This document shows, one piece after another, positions 56,276 through 64,000 of a stretch of 64,000 nt of DNA. The stretch is from positions 62,001 through 126,000 of the forward strand of contig NZ_FQXJ01000014.1 in assembly GCF_900129935.1 (NCBI RefSeq), written 5' to 3'. The first letter of the stretch is position 1, and each line of letters opens with the position of its first letter. A program made the translations under genes and the position numbers. The notes below the pieces were generated by a model. It did no database searches. It saw only the letters and a list, made by a program, of their open reading frames with translations, and was not told the origin of the DNA. This stretch comes from Desulfosporosinus lacus DSM 15449. GTDB taxonomy: Bacteria > Bacillota > Desulfitobacteriia > Desulfitobacteriales > Desulfitobacteriaceae.

Positions 56276-57928
56276 TTATTCGGTGCCGGTTAAATCTTCA
56301 TCTTCTTGCGGAAATACCGCTGTTACGACTCCCGATCCGGCAGCGTTTGCCGCTGCTGCGCCCGGCACTGTAAAATAATTCTCGCCAATCCCTGCCAAGG
56401 TATATCCTTCTTTAGGGACCAGCGTGATAGTTGCCGTGTAGTCCCGGCCTTCGACAAAGGGGTCGTCGGCAGGCGACCAGGTGATCGTCCCGGTATATTG
56501 CTCCGTTTCGCTGATCGTTGTTACAGGTGACACCTCCGATTCAGGCGGTATAACCCCCCTGATTTTCGAAAGGCCGATTGTTGTCGCCGGTTCTGTTGGC
56601 TCTGTTGACTCTGTTGGCTCAAACGGTTCTGTCGGTTGTGCCGGCTCAGACGGCGACACCGGGAACACGGCCGTAATTACCCCTGATCCTGCAGCATTCC
56701 GGGTGGTGGATGCTCCCGGTGCGGTAAAGAAGTCCGCAGCGACGCCTTTTAAGGTATACCCTGCTTTGGGAAGGAGGGTAATCGTCGCCGTATATTCCTG
56801 ACCTGCGAAAAAGATGGCATCGACAGGCGACCAGGTGACCGTCCCCGCATACTGTTCGGTTTGGATGGTTGTCACGGGTGTCGCTCCCTCTTCTGGGGCA
56901 ATAACTCCCGGTATTTCGGGGATGTCGATAGCCTCTTCCCTTGCCGGAGCAGCAAGACGGGTTTTCACTTCCGGATCCAAGGAGGCCAGCACCGAGTTGT
57001 CCCAGATATCATCGGCAGTTTGGCCCAGGAGAAGATTACCGGCCACCTCTTTCGCTTTATCCCGGTTTACTTCCCAATAGCTTAACCCGTCCAGCATAAT
57101 CGCGTCTCCGGGCAGTGTTTGGGTTACGATTGTGGCGTCGTCAAATGATTTTGCCGCCCCGGCAAGTGTTAGGAGATCTTTCAAAGACAAGTCCGTTTCC
57201 ACTGTTTTCATTAACTGCGGGACAAGCTTGGGCAGTTTAAGAATTGTGGCGGGTTCAAGCATTTTTTTGCCTGCCGTTGTCAGTACTTTCTGCTGTCTGA
57301 CGGTTCTTCCGATGTCGGCCGTTGTGTTGTCACGGTAGCGGGCATACTGCAGGGCCTTTGAGCCATCTAATTCCTGCACCCCGGCCTTCAGGTTGATATA
57401 GCCGTCCTCTTTGTCCCCGGTCACGTGCTGCATGTCTTTTTCCACGTCAATGGTGATCCCGCCCAAGGTATCGATAATATCCTTGAACCCGGCGAAATTC
57501 GTCAATACATAGCCGTTCAGCTTGATGCCGGTCAGCCCGGTAACCTGTTTTTCCAGCTCCGGGATCCCTTTTAACATCGGAACGGCGTTGATTTTATAAT
57601 AGCTTTTTGATCCCGACAAGGTTACCCGAGTATCTCTGGGAATGGACAGCAGGGAAATGAGTTTGGTCTTCGGATCAAGGCTGGCCACAATGATCGAGTC
57701 CGCATTGTAAGAACTTTCCCCCGGCCTTTTATCCGTCCCGATCAAAAGAAAGCTGACCCGGTTATTCAAATCAGCACTGCCATCTGTTTGTCTATCACCG
57801 AATAATCCTTCCTCTCCGAAATAAAAACCGGCAAATGCCGCCCTCCCGACAAGGAGCCCTGCAATCAGCAGTGCTAGGATTATAAAAACCCTTTTAAGTT
57901 TTTTCTTTTTGTCCCTTTTTTTAGCCAA
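56276..57928 (-). CDS. LytR-CpsA-Psr (LCP) family protein with two C-terminal repeats
   Basis: About 550 residues. A cytoplasmic Lys-rich start (KKRDKKKKLKR), one helix near residues 18-38, then the LCP domain (residues about 60-310): FLLIGTDKRPGESSYNADS, SIPRDTRV and ALQYARYRD with its Arg residues. LCP enzymes attach polymers to peptidoglycan. Two repeats follow, each with GTVTWSP or GTITWSP and PKAGYTLKG or PKEGYTLAG, joined by a Pro/Glu/Thr linker. TTG 57928 after GGAG is the preferred start; a GTG at 57937 is possible. Confidence 0.85.
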   Translation of the reverse strand: MAKKRDKKKKLKRVFIILALLIAGLLVGRAAFAGFYFGEEGLFGDRQTDGSADLNNRVSFLLIGTDKRPGESSYNADSIIVASLDPKTKLISLLSIPRDTRVTLSGSKSYYKINAVPMLKGIPELEKQVTGLTGIKLNGYVLTNFAGFKDIIDTLGGITIDVEKDMQHVTGDKEDGYINLKAGVQELDGSKALQYARYRDNTTADIGRTVRQQKVLTTAGKKMLEPATILKLPKLVPQLMKTVETDLSLKDLLTLAGAAKSFDDATIVTQTLPGDAIMLDGLSYWEVNRDKAKEVAGNLLLGQTADDIWDNSVLASLDPEVKTRLAAPAREEAIDIPEIPGVIAPEEGATPVTTIQTEQYAGTVTWSPVDAIFFAGQEYTATITLLPKAGYTLKGVAADFFTAPGASTTRNAAGSGVITAVFPVSPSEPAQPTEPFEPTESTEPTEPATTIGLSKIRGVIPPESEVSPVTTISETEQYTGTITWSPADDPFVEGRDYTATITLVPKEGYTLAGIGENYFTVPGAAAANAAGSGVVTAVFPQEDEDLTGTE

Positions 57929-58166
57929 TATCTTCACTCCGTTTTTGATTTTATGTCCTAAAGAATTCGATTATTTTCTACTGCGGGGCTCAATTCATTT
58001 CATAAACCTAAACGATTCCTTCTGAAGAGTTTTCCTTATGATATGACGATAAGACAAGGGTCGCTCTGACGATCTTTTTGCTCCTTTCCCTTCCCTGCCC
58101 TGCTCCACATATTGCATCATGTTGATTCCAATCAGAGTTATTGTGAGGAAAACCACGCTTTGCAGC

Positions 58167-59170
58167 TCATTTCGGGCTGGCCCCATCCCAAATAAGCCAC
58201 GAGGAACCGGAACCCGTGTACTCTCTGATCAGAATAAAATCCTGGCTCAAAGCCCCTTCCTGGTAAGGAACTTTGGTATTGTCGTAATCTACTGTATATT
58301 GGGCGGAAACCACGATCATATTTTCCGCTATGTATTCGTAGGACCAGTTGTAACTTTGCGCAAGCTCACTTCCGGTGTACCTCGCTTTGATGCGCTCGGT
58401 TTCTTCCTCTGAAACCGCCACCCTCTCCATGCTCAGGCTTAAAACACCAAGATCGCCGGGTTTTTCAAATGTGGGCGTAAAGTTTTGATCGTTTTTTTAG
58501 AGCAGGCCATAAGGCGGCCTTCCAAGCCTCATAATCATTATTCTCTTTCGCTTTCAGATAACCCTTCACGACATTTTCGGGACTAACAGTGTAATTCTCC
58601 ACACCGTACACGCCAAGACCCGGTCCCCAAATTTCCGTATGATCGGCCTGAAGCTCATTGTCGGCATTATAAAAATACAGTCCCACCAGGTCGGGTGTTC
58701 CCTTGGCCCAGCAGATATAACTGTTATTCTGCACCGGGGACAGAACCTCGGTACCGTTGTCATACACCGCTTTAACCTTCCGGATATCGACAGGTACGAC
58801 TTTATCGGATTCGCTAAGCCACTTGGTGTGATCCGTACATCCAAAGGTGATTGTATAAGCGTTTGCCTGCAAAGTTTGTGCTGAGTAACAAGGACTTAAG
58901 GGCATCCCGCTGGTAGAGTCCCCGATAATGTTCAGTTCTTTATCCAGGACCAGCAGACTGACGCCCAGCTGTCCGCCCGACTGCCCCACCTTCGCCTCGT
59001 TAAAGATCAAAGCCAGAAGCAGATCGTCCTGCGGGATGTCCACGCAGGTTAAAAGCACACCCTGTTGCAATAAACCTAACTTGAGCCACCTGAGAACATA
59101 CATGGCTCGACAGCTAACATGATATGTTTTGGGGCAGAAAAGCCCCGTTAACATCAGCGCAGATAGCATT
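58167..59170 (-). pseudogene. Frameshifted envelope protein, two-ORF remnant
   Basis: ORF 1 (about 59170-58465) reads PQDDLLLALIFNEAKVGQSG and ends ENVVKGYLKAKENNDYEAWK. ORF 2 continues in another frame, NDQNFTPTFEKPGDLGVLSL and WNYSYEY-like (SYNWSYEYIAEN), to WLIWDGASPK at 58167. The switch is at CTAAAAAAACGATC (about 58488-58501). Adding one A to the A7 run restores a single frame. The N terminus also looks rebuilt: an inverted repeat at about 59169-59203 supplies its start codons. Confidence 0.6.
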
Positions 59171-59507
59171 CTTATTGGCAGCTTCTCCGCTGCCAATAAG
59201 AAGAATAAATTTCCAGAGTTTCTTTCTACAATATCAAGTATTAAGAGTAAGTTCTTTACAAAAAATTTAAGAAAGGTTACGAAAAACTTACATGTAAGAA
59301 CATTAGATGAATTGCCTGCTACTGATCTTAAAAGTAAACATTAAAGCTGGCACTTGAAAGGTAATGGAATTCCCGCCACCGGTGGGAAAGATCAAAACCC
59401 AGGGAGGGGTAATGGAATATCGGTTATCGGCATTGAACAACTAGGCAGTAGGACAGTTCGATGGTATATTCTACGATTATCTTGGCAAGATCACAGTTTT
59501 CACACCA

Positions 59508-59909
59508 TCATCTGCCTGCTGAAAGGCTGCAATCTTCATCAAAGAAAAGGTCTTTGGCTTTGATGGAATCATTCAGCGGATTGTTGGTGTCTTCTGTTTG
59601 CAGCTTATCGTCCTTGAGCAGCTTATGATAAGGTTTGGCTGGGAAAAGAAGCGGAGAAAGAAACAACGTATCAATTATATTTGTATCATCAAGGCCAGCA
59701 TAAATGAATACATTGCGAATGTACTTCAAATCATGATTAAAAATATTGTGACCGCAAACATATTCCGACCTATAGAGAAACTTGACGAAGTCAACCATCG
59801 AATTGGAGTGAAATGAACTGCCAACGCCCTTGATACCGCCGATATCAAGTATTTTTCCACTTTTCGGTTCAATTTCGGTATCGATAAAGACGATGGGTTT
59901 CAGGTGCAT
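59508..59909 (-). pseudogene. N-terminal fragment of a DEDD exonuclease protein
   Basis: 133 residues. IVFIDTEIEPKSGKILDIGG has the first DxE pair and CGHNIFNHDLKYI the second acidic motif of an RNase T/DnaQ-like exonuclease. The frame breaks near 59535; another frame briefly continues AAFQQADDGVKT. The rest of the protein is missing. Such domains often head helicase proteins, but none is present here. Confidence 0.55.
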
Positions 59910-60381
59910 TTCCTCCTTTAGAGACTTGGTGTAGCTAATGATGAAAATTATTACTTAATAAATGAGGCAAGGTAAGGCCTTCGGTTAGTGAACTCGTTCA
60001 GCTAAAGCTGAACATCGGTGCTTCGGTAGGGGATTCTACCCCCACCGAAGTAGAAATCGGAACACCCACTTAAAGAAGTGGGTGTCTCGGAATTGATTAA
60101 GACCAATTAACTAAACCTTCTTTCGATATAATCAGTTTGCTCCAAAGGAAAGGTGCATTAGAAGCAGTAATAAGGATTTTGCGAAGCTAGGGTTGATTTC
60201 CTCAGCTCAGACAATTCTACGTGAAAAAGGAGCGAAGCCTAAGATTCCCTTAGTTTCGCTCCCCTATTTATTATCCGCTCCACTGAAACTCTCTCCGGTT
60301 CTATCTACAGCACACAGCTGGAATACAAAAACTTTCCGTTTCAGCCTCACAGGGAATAATGCACTCCAGGGTAACTTCTCG
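59910..60381. other. Gene-free stretch with repeat copy 2 and the hicA terminator
   Basis: It holds the 114-bp repeat (59987-60100) and a terminator at 60224-60262: on the minus strand GGAGCGAA pairs with TTCGCTCC and TTTTT follows, downstream of hicA. Nothing else is seen. Confidence 0.65.
59987..60100 (+). repeat. 114-bp triple-hairpin repeat, copy 2
   Basis: Differs from 18619-18732 at only a few positions, in the same orientation. Both ends coincide exactly (AGTGAACTCG to AATTGATTAA). Its neighbours are unrelated to those of copy 1, which shows mobility. Confidence 0.75.
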
Positions 60382-60603
60382 TCATGGCTGACTCTGAGAT
60401 ATTTGACGATCCGATATAGACGGCACTGAAGCTGGTGTTCTTAATAGGTTCGACAAATTGCGGAAGTACCAGTCCCTGCCGCGGGGAATACGAAGCGAAC
60501 GACGTAAGTAGTGGTGACTTCCTCGAATGTGTGAAACTCTAAAGTCCGCTCTCTTAAGCGCAGCTACAACATTTTTCCCCTCAACTCTCGGTAGCCTAGG
60601 CAT
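60382..60603 (-). CDS. hicA: HicA-like toxin with altered C terminus
   Basis: 73 residues. MPRLPRVEGKNVVAALKRAD and RGSHHYLRR match HicA, with the catalytic His in GSHH. The part after residue 37 (SLRIPRGRDWYFRNLSNL) does not resemble the normal HicA end, so a frameshift may have replaced it. HicA cleaves mRNA; this copy may be inactive. It lies 2 bp after hicB. Confidence 0.7.
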   Translation of the reverse strand: MPRLPRVEGKNVVAALKRADFRVSHIRGSHHYLRRSLRIPRGRDWYFRNLSNLLRTPASVPSISDRQISQSQP

Positions 60604-60605
60604 AA

Positions 60606-60830
60606 TTAGTAGCTCACCTGCACTTCATCCATTTCCACAATAGTTGAGGAAGGAATCGGCAGACCTTCGATCACTAAGGCTTCGAGAAAACCTTCTATTG
60701 CTTCCTGTACATGCTCAAGAGCCTCATTTCGATCACGTCCCTGGGTAACGCAACCCGGAAGTTCAGGGACGGTAACAGTGAAGCCGCCACTTTCATTTTT
60801 TTCGAGGATAACTTTAAATCTTCTTTGCAT
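60606..60830 (-). CDS. hicB: HicB-like antitoxin
   Basis: 74 residues from ATG 60830 behind GGAGGT. The fold is the partial RNase H type (FKVILEKNESGGFTVTVPEL, then GCVTQGRDRNEALEHV). It lacks a DNA-binding extension, as in short HicB forms. It would neutralise HicA. Order is antitoxin first. Confidence 0.85.
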   Translation of the reverse strand: MQRRFKVILEKNESGGFTVTVPELPGCVTQGRDRNEALEHVQEAIEGFLEALVIEGLPIPSSTIVEMDEVQVSY

Positions 60831-61064
60831 AATTGAATACCTCCGCATTACTTATTTTCGCCTGCGACGACACCAACTAATAATGAGCGCATTATACCCC
60901 TCCCGCTTTGCTCGCTCCCCAACCAACTTCCATTTTATACTTCCGTCTTTTCATTTAAAGTCCAATTAAAGAATCTGGGGTTACGATAACAATTTATCAC
61001 CCAAAATAATACCTTATTTTACCATATACTAAAAATACTATTTGTAACATGTTACCTCTGTAAC

Positions 61065-61110
61065 AAAAAAAAACCGGCCCGTTACAGTTGGTTCAATGGT
61101 AACGGGCCGG
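61065..61110 (-). terminator. Terminator of the MFS gene
   Basis: CCGGCCCGTTAC pairs with GTAACGGGCCGG (61074-61110) and nine T follow on the minus strand. The rest of the 306-bp gap (60831-61136) shows nothing else. Confidence 0.9.
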
Positions 61111-61136
61111 ATAGCTGTTAGGGATGGCCTTAACTT

Positions 61137-62465
61137 CTATTGTTCAGGTGACAGGCCGTTAGGGGATAATTGCTTCGAAAACTCTGGAGAATGCTTTTTT
61201 AAATCAAGAGTTAAAACGATGAGGCCGGCAACAGCAGCTATAATGGAGAAGAAGACGAATACACCTGTACTGCCGAACCTGCCCATCAGGATGCCGGTTA
61301 ACATGTTTCCGCAAATTGAGCCGATGGCGTTGCAACAGTTAATAACGGCAATGGATATCGCAACGCCCTCTACCGAAAGCAACTCCGACGGCAAGGCCCA
61401 AAACGGGCCGTAATAACTCATGACCGAGGCACCAAAAAGCATTAAGGCCAGCATCTTGAGCGCAAGACTGTTAACCGGGAGGCAAATCAACAGGAAGGAG
61501 AAGGCCAAAACAAACATGGGAAGGGCTATATGCCATTTTCGTTCCCCGATTTTATCGGAGTGTTTGCCCACCCAATACATACAAATCACGGAGATAATCA
61601 TGGGGAGCACCATGACAAAGCCAATCAGCGAAGGCGAAAGAAAGGCCGCAATATCTTTGATCAGCGTCGGCATCCAAATGCTGGCAGCTTGGACGGCAAC
61701 ATTAATAATACCGTAAATAGCCGCTAATTTCCAAAGCGTTGCATTGGTTACAGTTTTTTTCCAGCTAACCGGCTCTTTATTGGCCAGATTGTTGGCTTTT
61801 TCTTCTTCCAAGTCCGCACGAATTACATTTTTTTCTTCCACTGACAGCCATTTGGCCTGATCCGGGTTATCTCTCATCACGAACCAGGCGATGACACCCA
61901 AGATCATTGGCAGAATCCCTTCGATAATGAATAGCCATCTCCATCCGGAGATACCGCCAAAGTTGATATATTGAATAATATAACCGGCTACCGGGGGCCC
62001 AATAATATTGGCAACGGATAAGGACAGCGTAAATATTGCTGTGACCCTGCCGCGTTCACTGCGTGGAAACCAGAGTGTAAGCCAGTAGATGATGCCGACG
62101 AAGAAACCGGATTCAAACATGCCCAGTAAAACCCGGAAAACGATAAGCTGGGTTAAATTCTGCGCAAAAAAGGTCAGCAGCGTAGCCAGTCCCCAGCCAA
62201 TAACGATGGTCGGTATAACTTTGCGCGCCCCGATTCTCTCCAAAAGCATATTGGTGGGCACTTGGAATATCAGATAAGTAATGAAGAATACCGAAGTAAC
62301 AATACCGAAATCAACGGAGGAGATTCCCAGTTCTTTGTTCATCGTCAGCGCTGCATAACCGATATTTGTCCGATCCAAGCCGTTAAAGAAATAAAGAAGA
62401 AACGGTAACGGAATAATAAACCGGATTAATTTATTGTATAACTTTTTCCTATCAAATGTTTCCAT
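61137..62465 (-). CDS. MFS transporter, anion:cation symporter family
   Basis: 442 residues with 12 helices. FLLYFFNGLDRTNIGYAAL near residue 20 is the ACS family hallmark, and TNMLLERIGARKVIP is the loop after helix 2. METFDRKKLYN is chosen as start because GGAGGAGAATT precedes ATG 62465. The substrate is probably an organic acid such as a sugar acid or dicarboxylate. It is 28 bp after the lyase, in one operon. Confidence 0.88.
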   Translation of the reverse strand: METFDRKKLYNKLIRFIIPLPFLLYFFNGLDRTNIGYAALTMNKELGISSVDFGIVTSVFFITYLIFQVPTNMLLERIGARKVIPTIVIGWGLATLLTFFAQNLTQLIVFRVLLGMFESGFFVGIIYWLTLWFPRSERGRVTAIFTLSLSVANIIGPPVAGYIIQYINFGGISGWRWLFIIEGILPMILGVIAWFVMRDNPDQAKWLSVEEKNVIRADLEEEKANNLANKEPVSWKKTVTNATLWKLAAIYGIINVAVQAASIWMPTLIKDIAAFLSPSLIGFVMVLPMIISVICMYWVGKHSDKIGERKWHIALPMFVLAFSFLLICLPVNSLALKMLALMLFGASVMSYYGPFWALPSELLSVEGVAISIAVINCCNAIGSICGNMLTGILMGRFGSTGVFVFFSIIAAVAGLIVLTLDLKKHSPEFSKQLSPNGLSPEQ

Positions 62466-62493
62466 AATTCTCCTCCATAATTCTCCTTCAAAA

Positions 62494-63381
62494 TCAGAGC
62501 ATATCGTACTTTTGGCGCAGGGCCTCCCAGTCGTTAATCCTGGAAATCTCGTTATTTTCAAAATACGTGCAGCAGTGTTCCTGAAAATACGCCAGGGTAA
62601 GCTGTCCGCTGTCCATCATGGTCTGGTACAGGGCTTTAACAGCCTTATGCGCTGCCCCAAAGGCCGCGGCGCAATTGATTACTCCGGCATAGCCCATCTC
62701 CTCATAGACGGCAAAAGGCAAGTGGCCGAAAGGAAGCGGATGCGCGGGGTGTGGGATATCCGCGATAAAAGCGATAATCCTGCCAGGGAATTCTTTGGCA
62801 ACGATCCGTAATTCTTCTTCGCTCTGTGCTTCAAAATAGATGCCATAGTCGGCACCGGCTTTCAGGTAGGCGTCAAATCTGCGCAGAACGCCGTCCAGCC
62901 CTTCCGTCGCCTGGGAGTCCGTCCGGGTGATAAGGACAAAGTCAGGGTCGTTTCGGATTTCCAAGGCGGCTTTGATCTTCCTGACGTTTTCTTCAAGAGG
63001 GATAACCGTTCTGCCGGGCATCATCCCGCATTTTTTGGGGAAAAACTGATCCTCGAAATGAACTCCGGCGACACCGGCATTTTCGTAGGCGTGAATCGTG
63101 CGGGCAAAATTGCTCAGCGCGCCGAATCCCTGGTCTATATCGCAAATGATGGGCATATTGACAGCATTGACGCTGTTGATCGCCGCATTAATCATCTCCG
63201 TCTGGGTGATGAATCCCCAGTCCGGGGTACGGGTTATACTTGCCGCCAACGAGTATCCTCCCAGATACCCGGCCTTGAAGCCGACAGTTTCTACGAGAGC
63301 CATGGAGAAAGCGTCGTACCCGCCGGGGATTACCTGAAAACCATTGGTAAGAATCGTTCTAAGTTTTTTAGCATTCGTCAC
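62494..63381 (-). CDS. Isocitrate lyase / PEP mutase family enzyme
   Basis: 295 residues. The Mg site is in CDIDQGFG near residue 85. The catalytic loop PKKCGMMPGR keeps the Cys but has Met where methylisocitrate lyases have His. FVLITRTDS and YFEAQSEEE follow. The start is GTG 63381 behind GAAGGA; a longer in-frame ORF has no site. It should cleave or decarboxylate a 2-hydroxy or 2-keto acid. The transporter downstream probably imports the substrate. Confidence 0.85.
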   Translation of the reverse strand: MTNAKKLRTILTNGFQVIPGGYDAFSMALVETVGFKAGYLGGYSLAASITRTPDWGFITQTEMINAAINSVNAVNMPIICDIDQGFGALSNFARTIHAYENAGVAGVHFEDQFFPKKCGMMPGRTVIPLEENVRKIKAALEIRNDPDFVLITRTDSQATEGLDGVLRRFDAYLKAGADYGIYFEAQSEEELRIVAKEFPGRIIAFIADIPHPAHPLPFGHLPFAVYEEMGYAGVINCAAAFGAAHKAVKALYQTMMDSGQLTLAYFQEHCCTYFENNEISRINDWEALRQKYDML

Positions 63382-63650
63382 AGTAAGTCCTTCTTTCGTT
63401 AAAGCTTCCCTCAAGTCGCTGCATCTAACCGGAATGCAGCGGAGAAACAAGTATCCCGGTAAATAACTTGTTGCTGTGATTTAAATCATATAATATTTAA
63501 AAATATATTCAATTTCCAAAAAAAACGAAACTGAGAATTAAGTAACACTTTTAACCTAAATTGTGAAATATCCATTAATTTTTGTTTATCATATTTGAGG
63601 TCGCTCATGAAAACGGAAATAGGTTGAGGTTTTCCGGATCAGGCAAATCA

Positions 63651-63682
63651 AAAAGGAGCAGCCGTCTTAACGTTTCTGCTCC
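63651..63682 (-). terminator. Terminator of the TetR-like gene
   Basis: On the minus strand GGAGCAG pairs with CTGCTCC across a 14-nt loop and TTTTT follows. The remaining gap 63382-63805 shows an AT-rich promoter-like part next to the lyase and nothing else. Confidence 0.65.
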
Positions 63683-63805
63683 CGGGGAGTATTCGTAGTT
63701 TCATGGAATTTGCACTTGAGATTTACACAGAGTTCGGGTCACACGCGGCAATTTCCGCAATTTTCGTTCTTACATTTAAATATGAGCTCGGATTAAGCAC
63801 GAACC

Positions 63806-64000
63806 TCAGAAATCAAATTCCTTGTGACCGGCAAGGCAAATCCGCTGGATACAATCGCCAAGTTCCTGGATAGTAATTGGTGAATCAGAACAAAGCCACT
63901 CAAATATAGTGGCAATTAATCCTGCGTTGAGAAAAGTTTGAACATGGTACATCGTACTTTGTTCATTATTCGTAATGAAGTCAAGCCTGATACTCCGAAA
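63806..64000 (-). CDS. TetR-like regulator, C-terminal part
   Basis: Sixty-four codons at the right edge, in frame to a TGA at 63806. The sequence YHVQTFLNAGLIATIFEWL, then ITIQELGDCIQRICLAG, matches the last helices of TetR/AcrR ligand domains. The DNA-binding part lies outside the window. It might control the lyase-transporter operon ahead of it. Confidence 0.6.
   Translation of the reverse strand, partial: FRSIRLDFITNNEQSTMYHVQTFLNAGLIATIFEWLCSDSPITIQELGDCIQRICLAGHKEFDF

Noticed and set aside
60193-60429. 78-codon plus-strand ORF near hicA
   Set aside because: It overlaps the hicA terminator and the hicA 3' end in antisense and has no start site.

Overview
This looks like a chromosomal window from an anaerobic, low-to-medium GC Firmicute of the Desulfitobacterium/Desulfosporosinus type (Peptococcaceae). 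That is an inference from gene content: a sigma-54 regulated thiolase/CoA-transferase regulon, a DUF3343 protein beside a CcdA-like protein, a DUF1659/DUF2922 pair, a corrinoid-activation protein, several BlaI/M56 pairs, strong GGAGG ribosome sites, and GTG/TTG starts chosen by those sites. I found no rRNA, tRNA, CRISPR array or intact transposase.

1-16.4 kb is metabolic. It starts with uptake genes (tctA partial, tctB), a type I phosphodiesterase and an MFS carrier. A metallo-beta-lactamase-fold lactonase is divergent from a LysR regulator. Next come two operons of acyl-CoA chemistry (SDR, thiolase, thioredoxin, thioredoxin reductase, SDR; and CoA-transferase, thiolase) on either side of a PAS/AAA+/Fis sigma-54 activator. 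Both operons have a -24/-12 promoter and the same inverted-repeat upstream site at the same distance, so one regulator probably drives both.

16.4-30 kb is mixed. It holds a CcdA-like protein, DUF3343, DUF1659/DUF2922/DUF3102 proteins, an ArsR/permease/thioredoxin-like operon with two extra half-permeases, a GNAT, katG behind a PerR-like box, a 12 x 33-bp repeat coiled-coil gene, a cupin, a corrinoid-activation protein and a DUF202 protein.

30-41.3 kb is an accessory island of secreted proteins. It has a lactococcin-972-like bacteriocin with its DUF1430 membrane protein and ABC ATPase, a papain-like secreted protease with an anchored partner, tandemly duplicated secreted-protein pairs, and three copies of an ECF sigma/anti-sigma module. 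One copy is intact, one is an in-frame sigma/anti-sigma chimera, and one has lost both genes.

41.3-60 kb is rich in envelope sensing and gene decay: two BlaI-M56 pairs with unusual sensor domains, an ecsAB transporter, a YcdB-repeat protein, a lipoprotein, an LCP protein with C-terminal repeats, and many frameshifted fragments. In its middle sits an 860-residue protein that I read as a degenerate PfkB-like domain, an AAA+ ATPase and a RyR domain. It is the best candidate here for an undescribed signalling or conflict protein. The window ends with a HicA/HicB pair, an isocitrate-lyase-family enzyme with an MFS carrier, and the 3' end of a TetR-like regulator. A 114-bp triple-hairpin repeat occurs twice, 41 kb apart.
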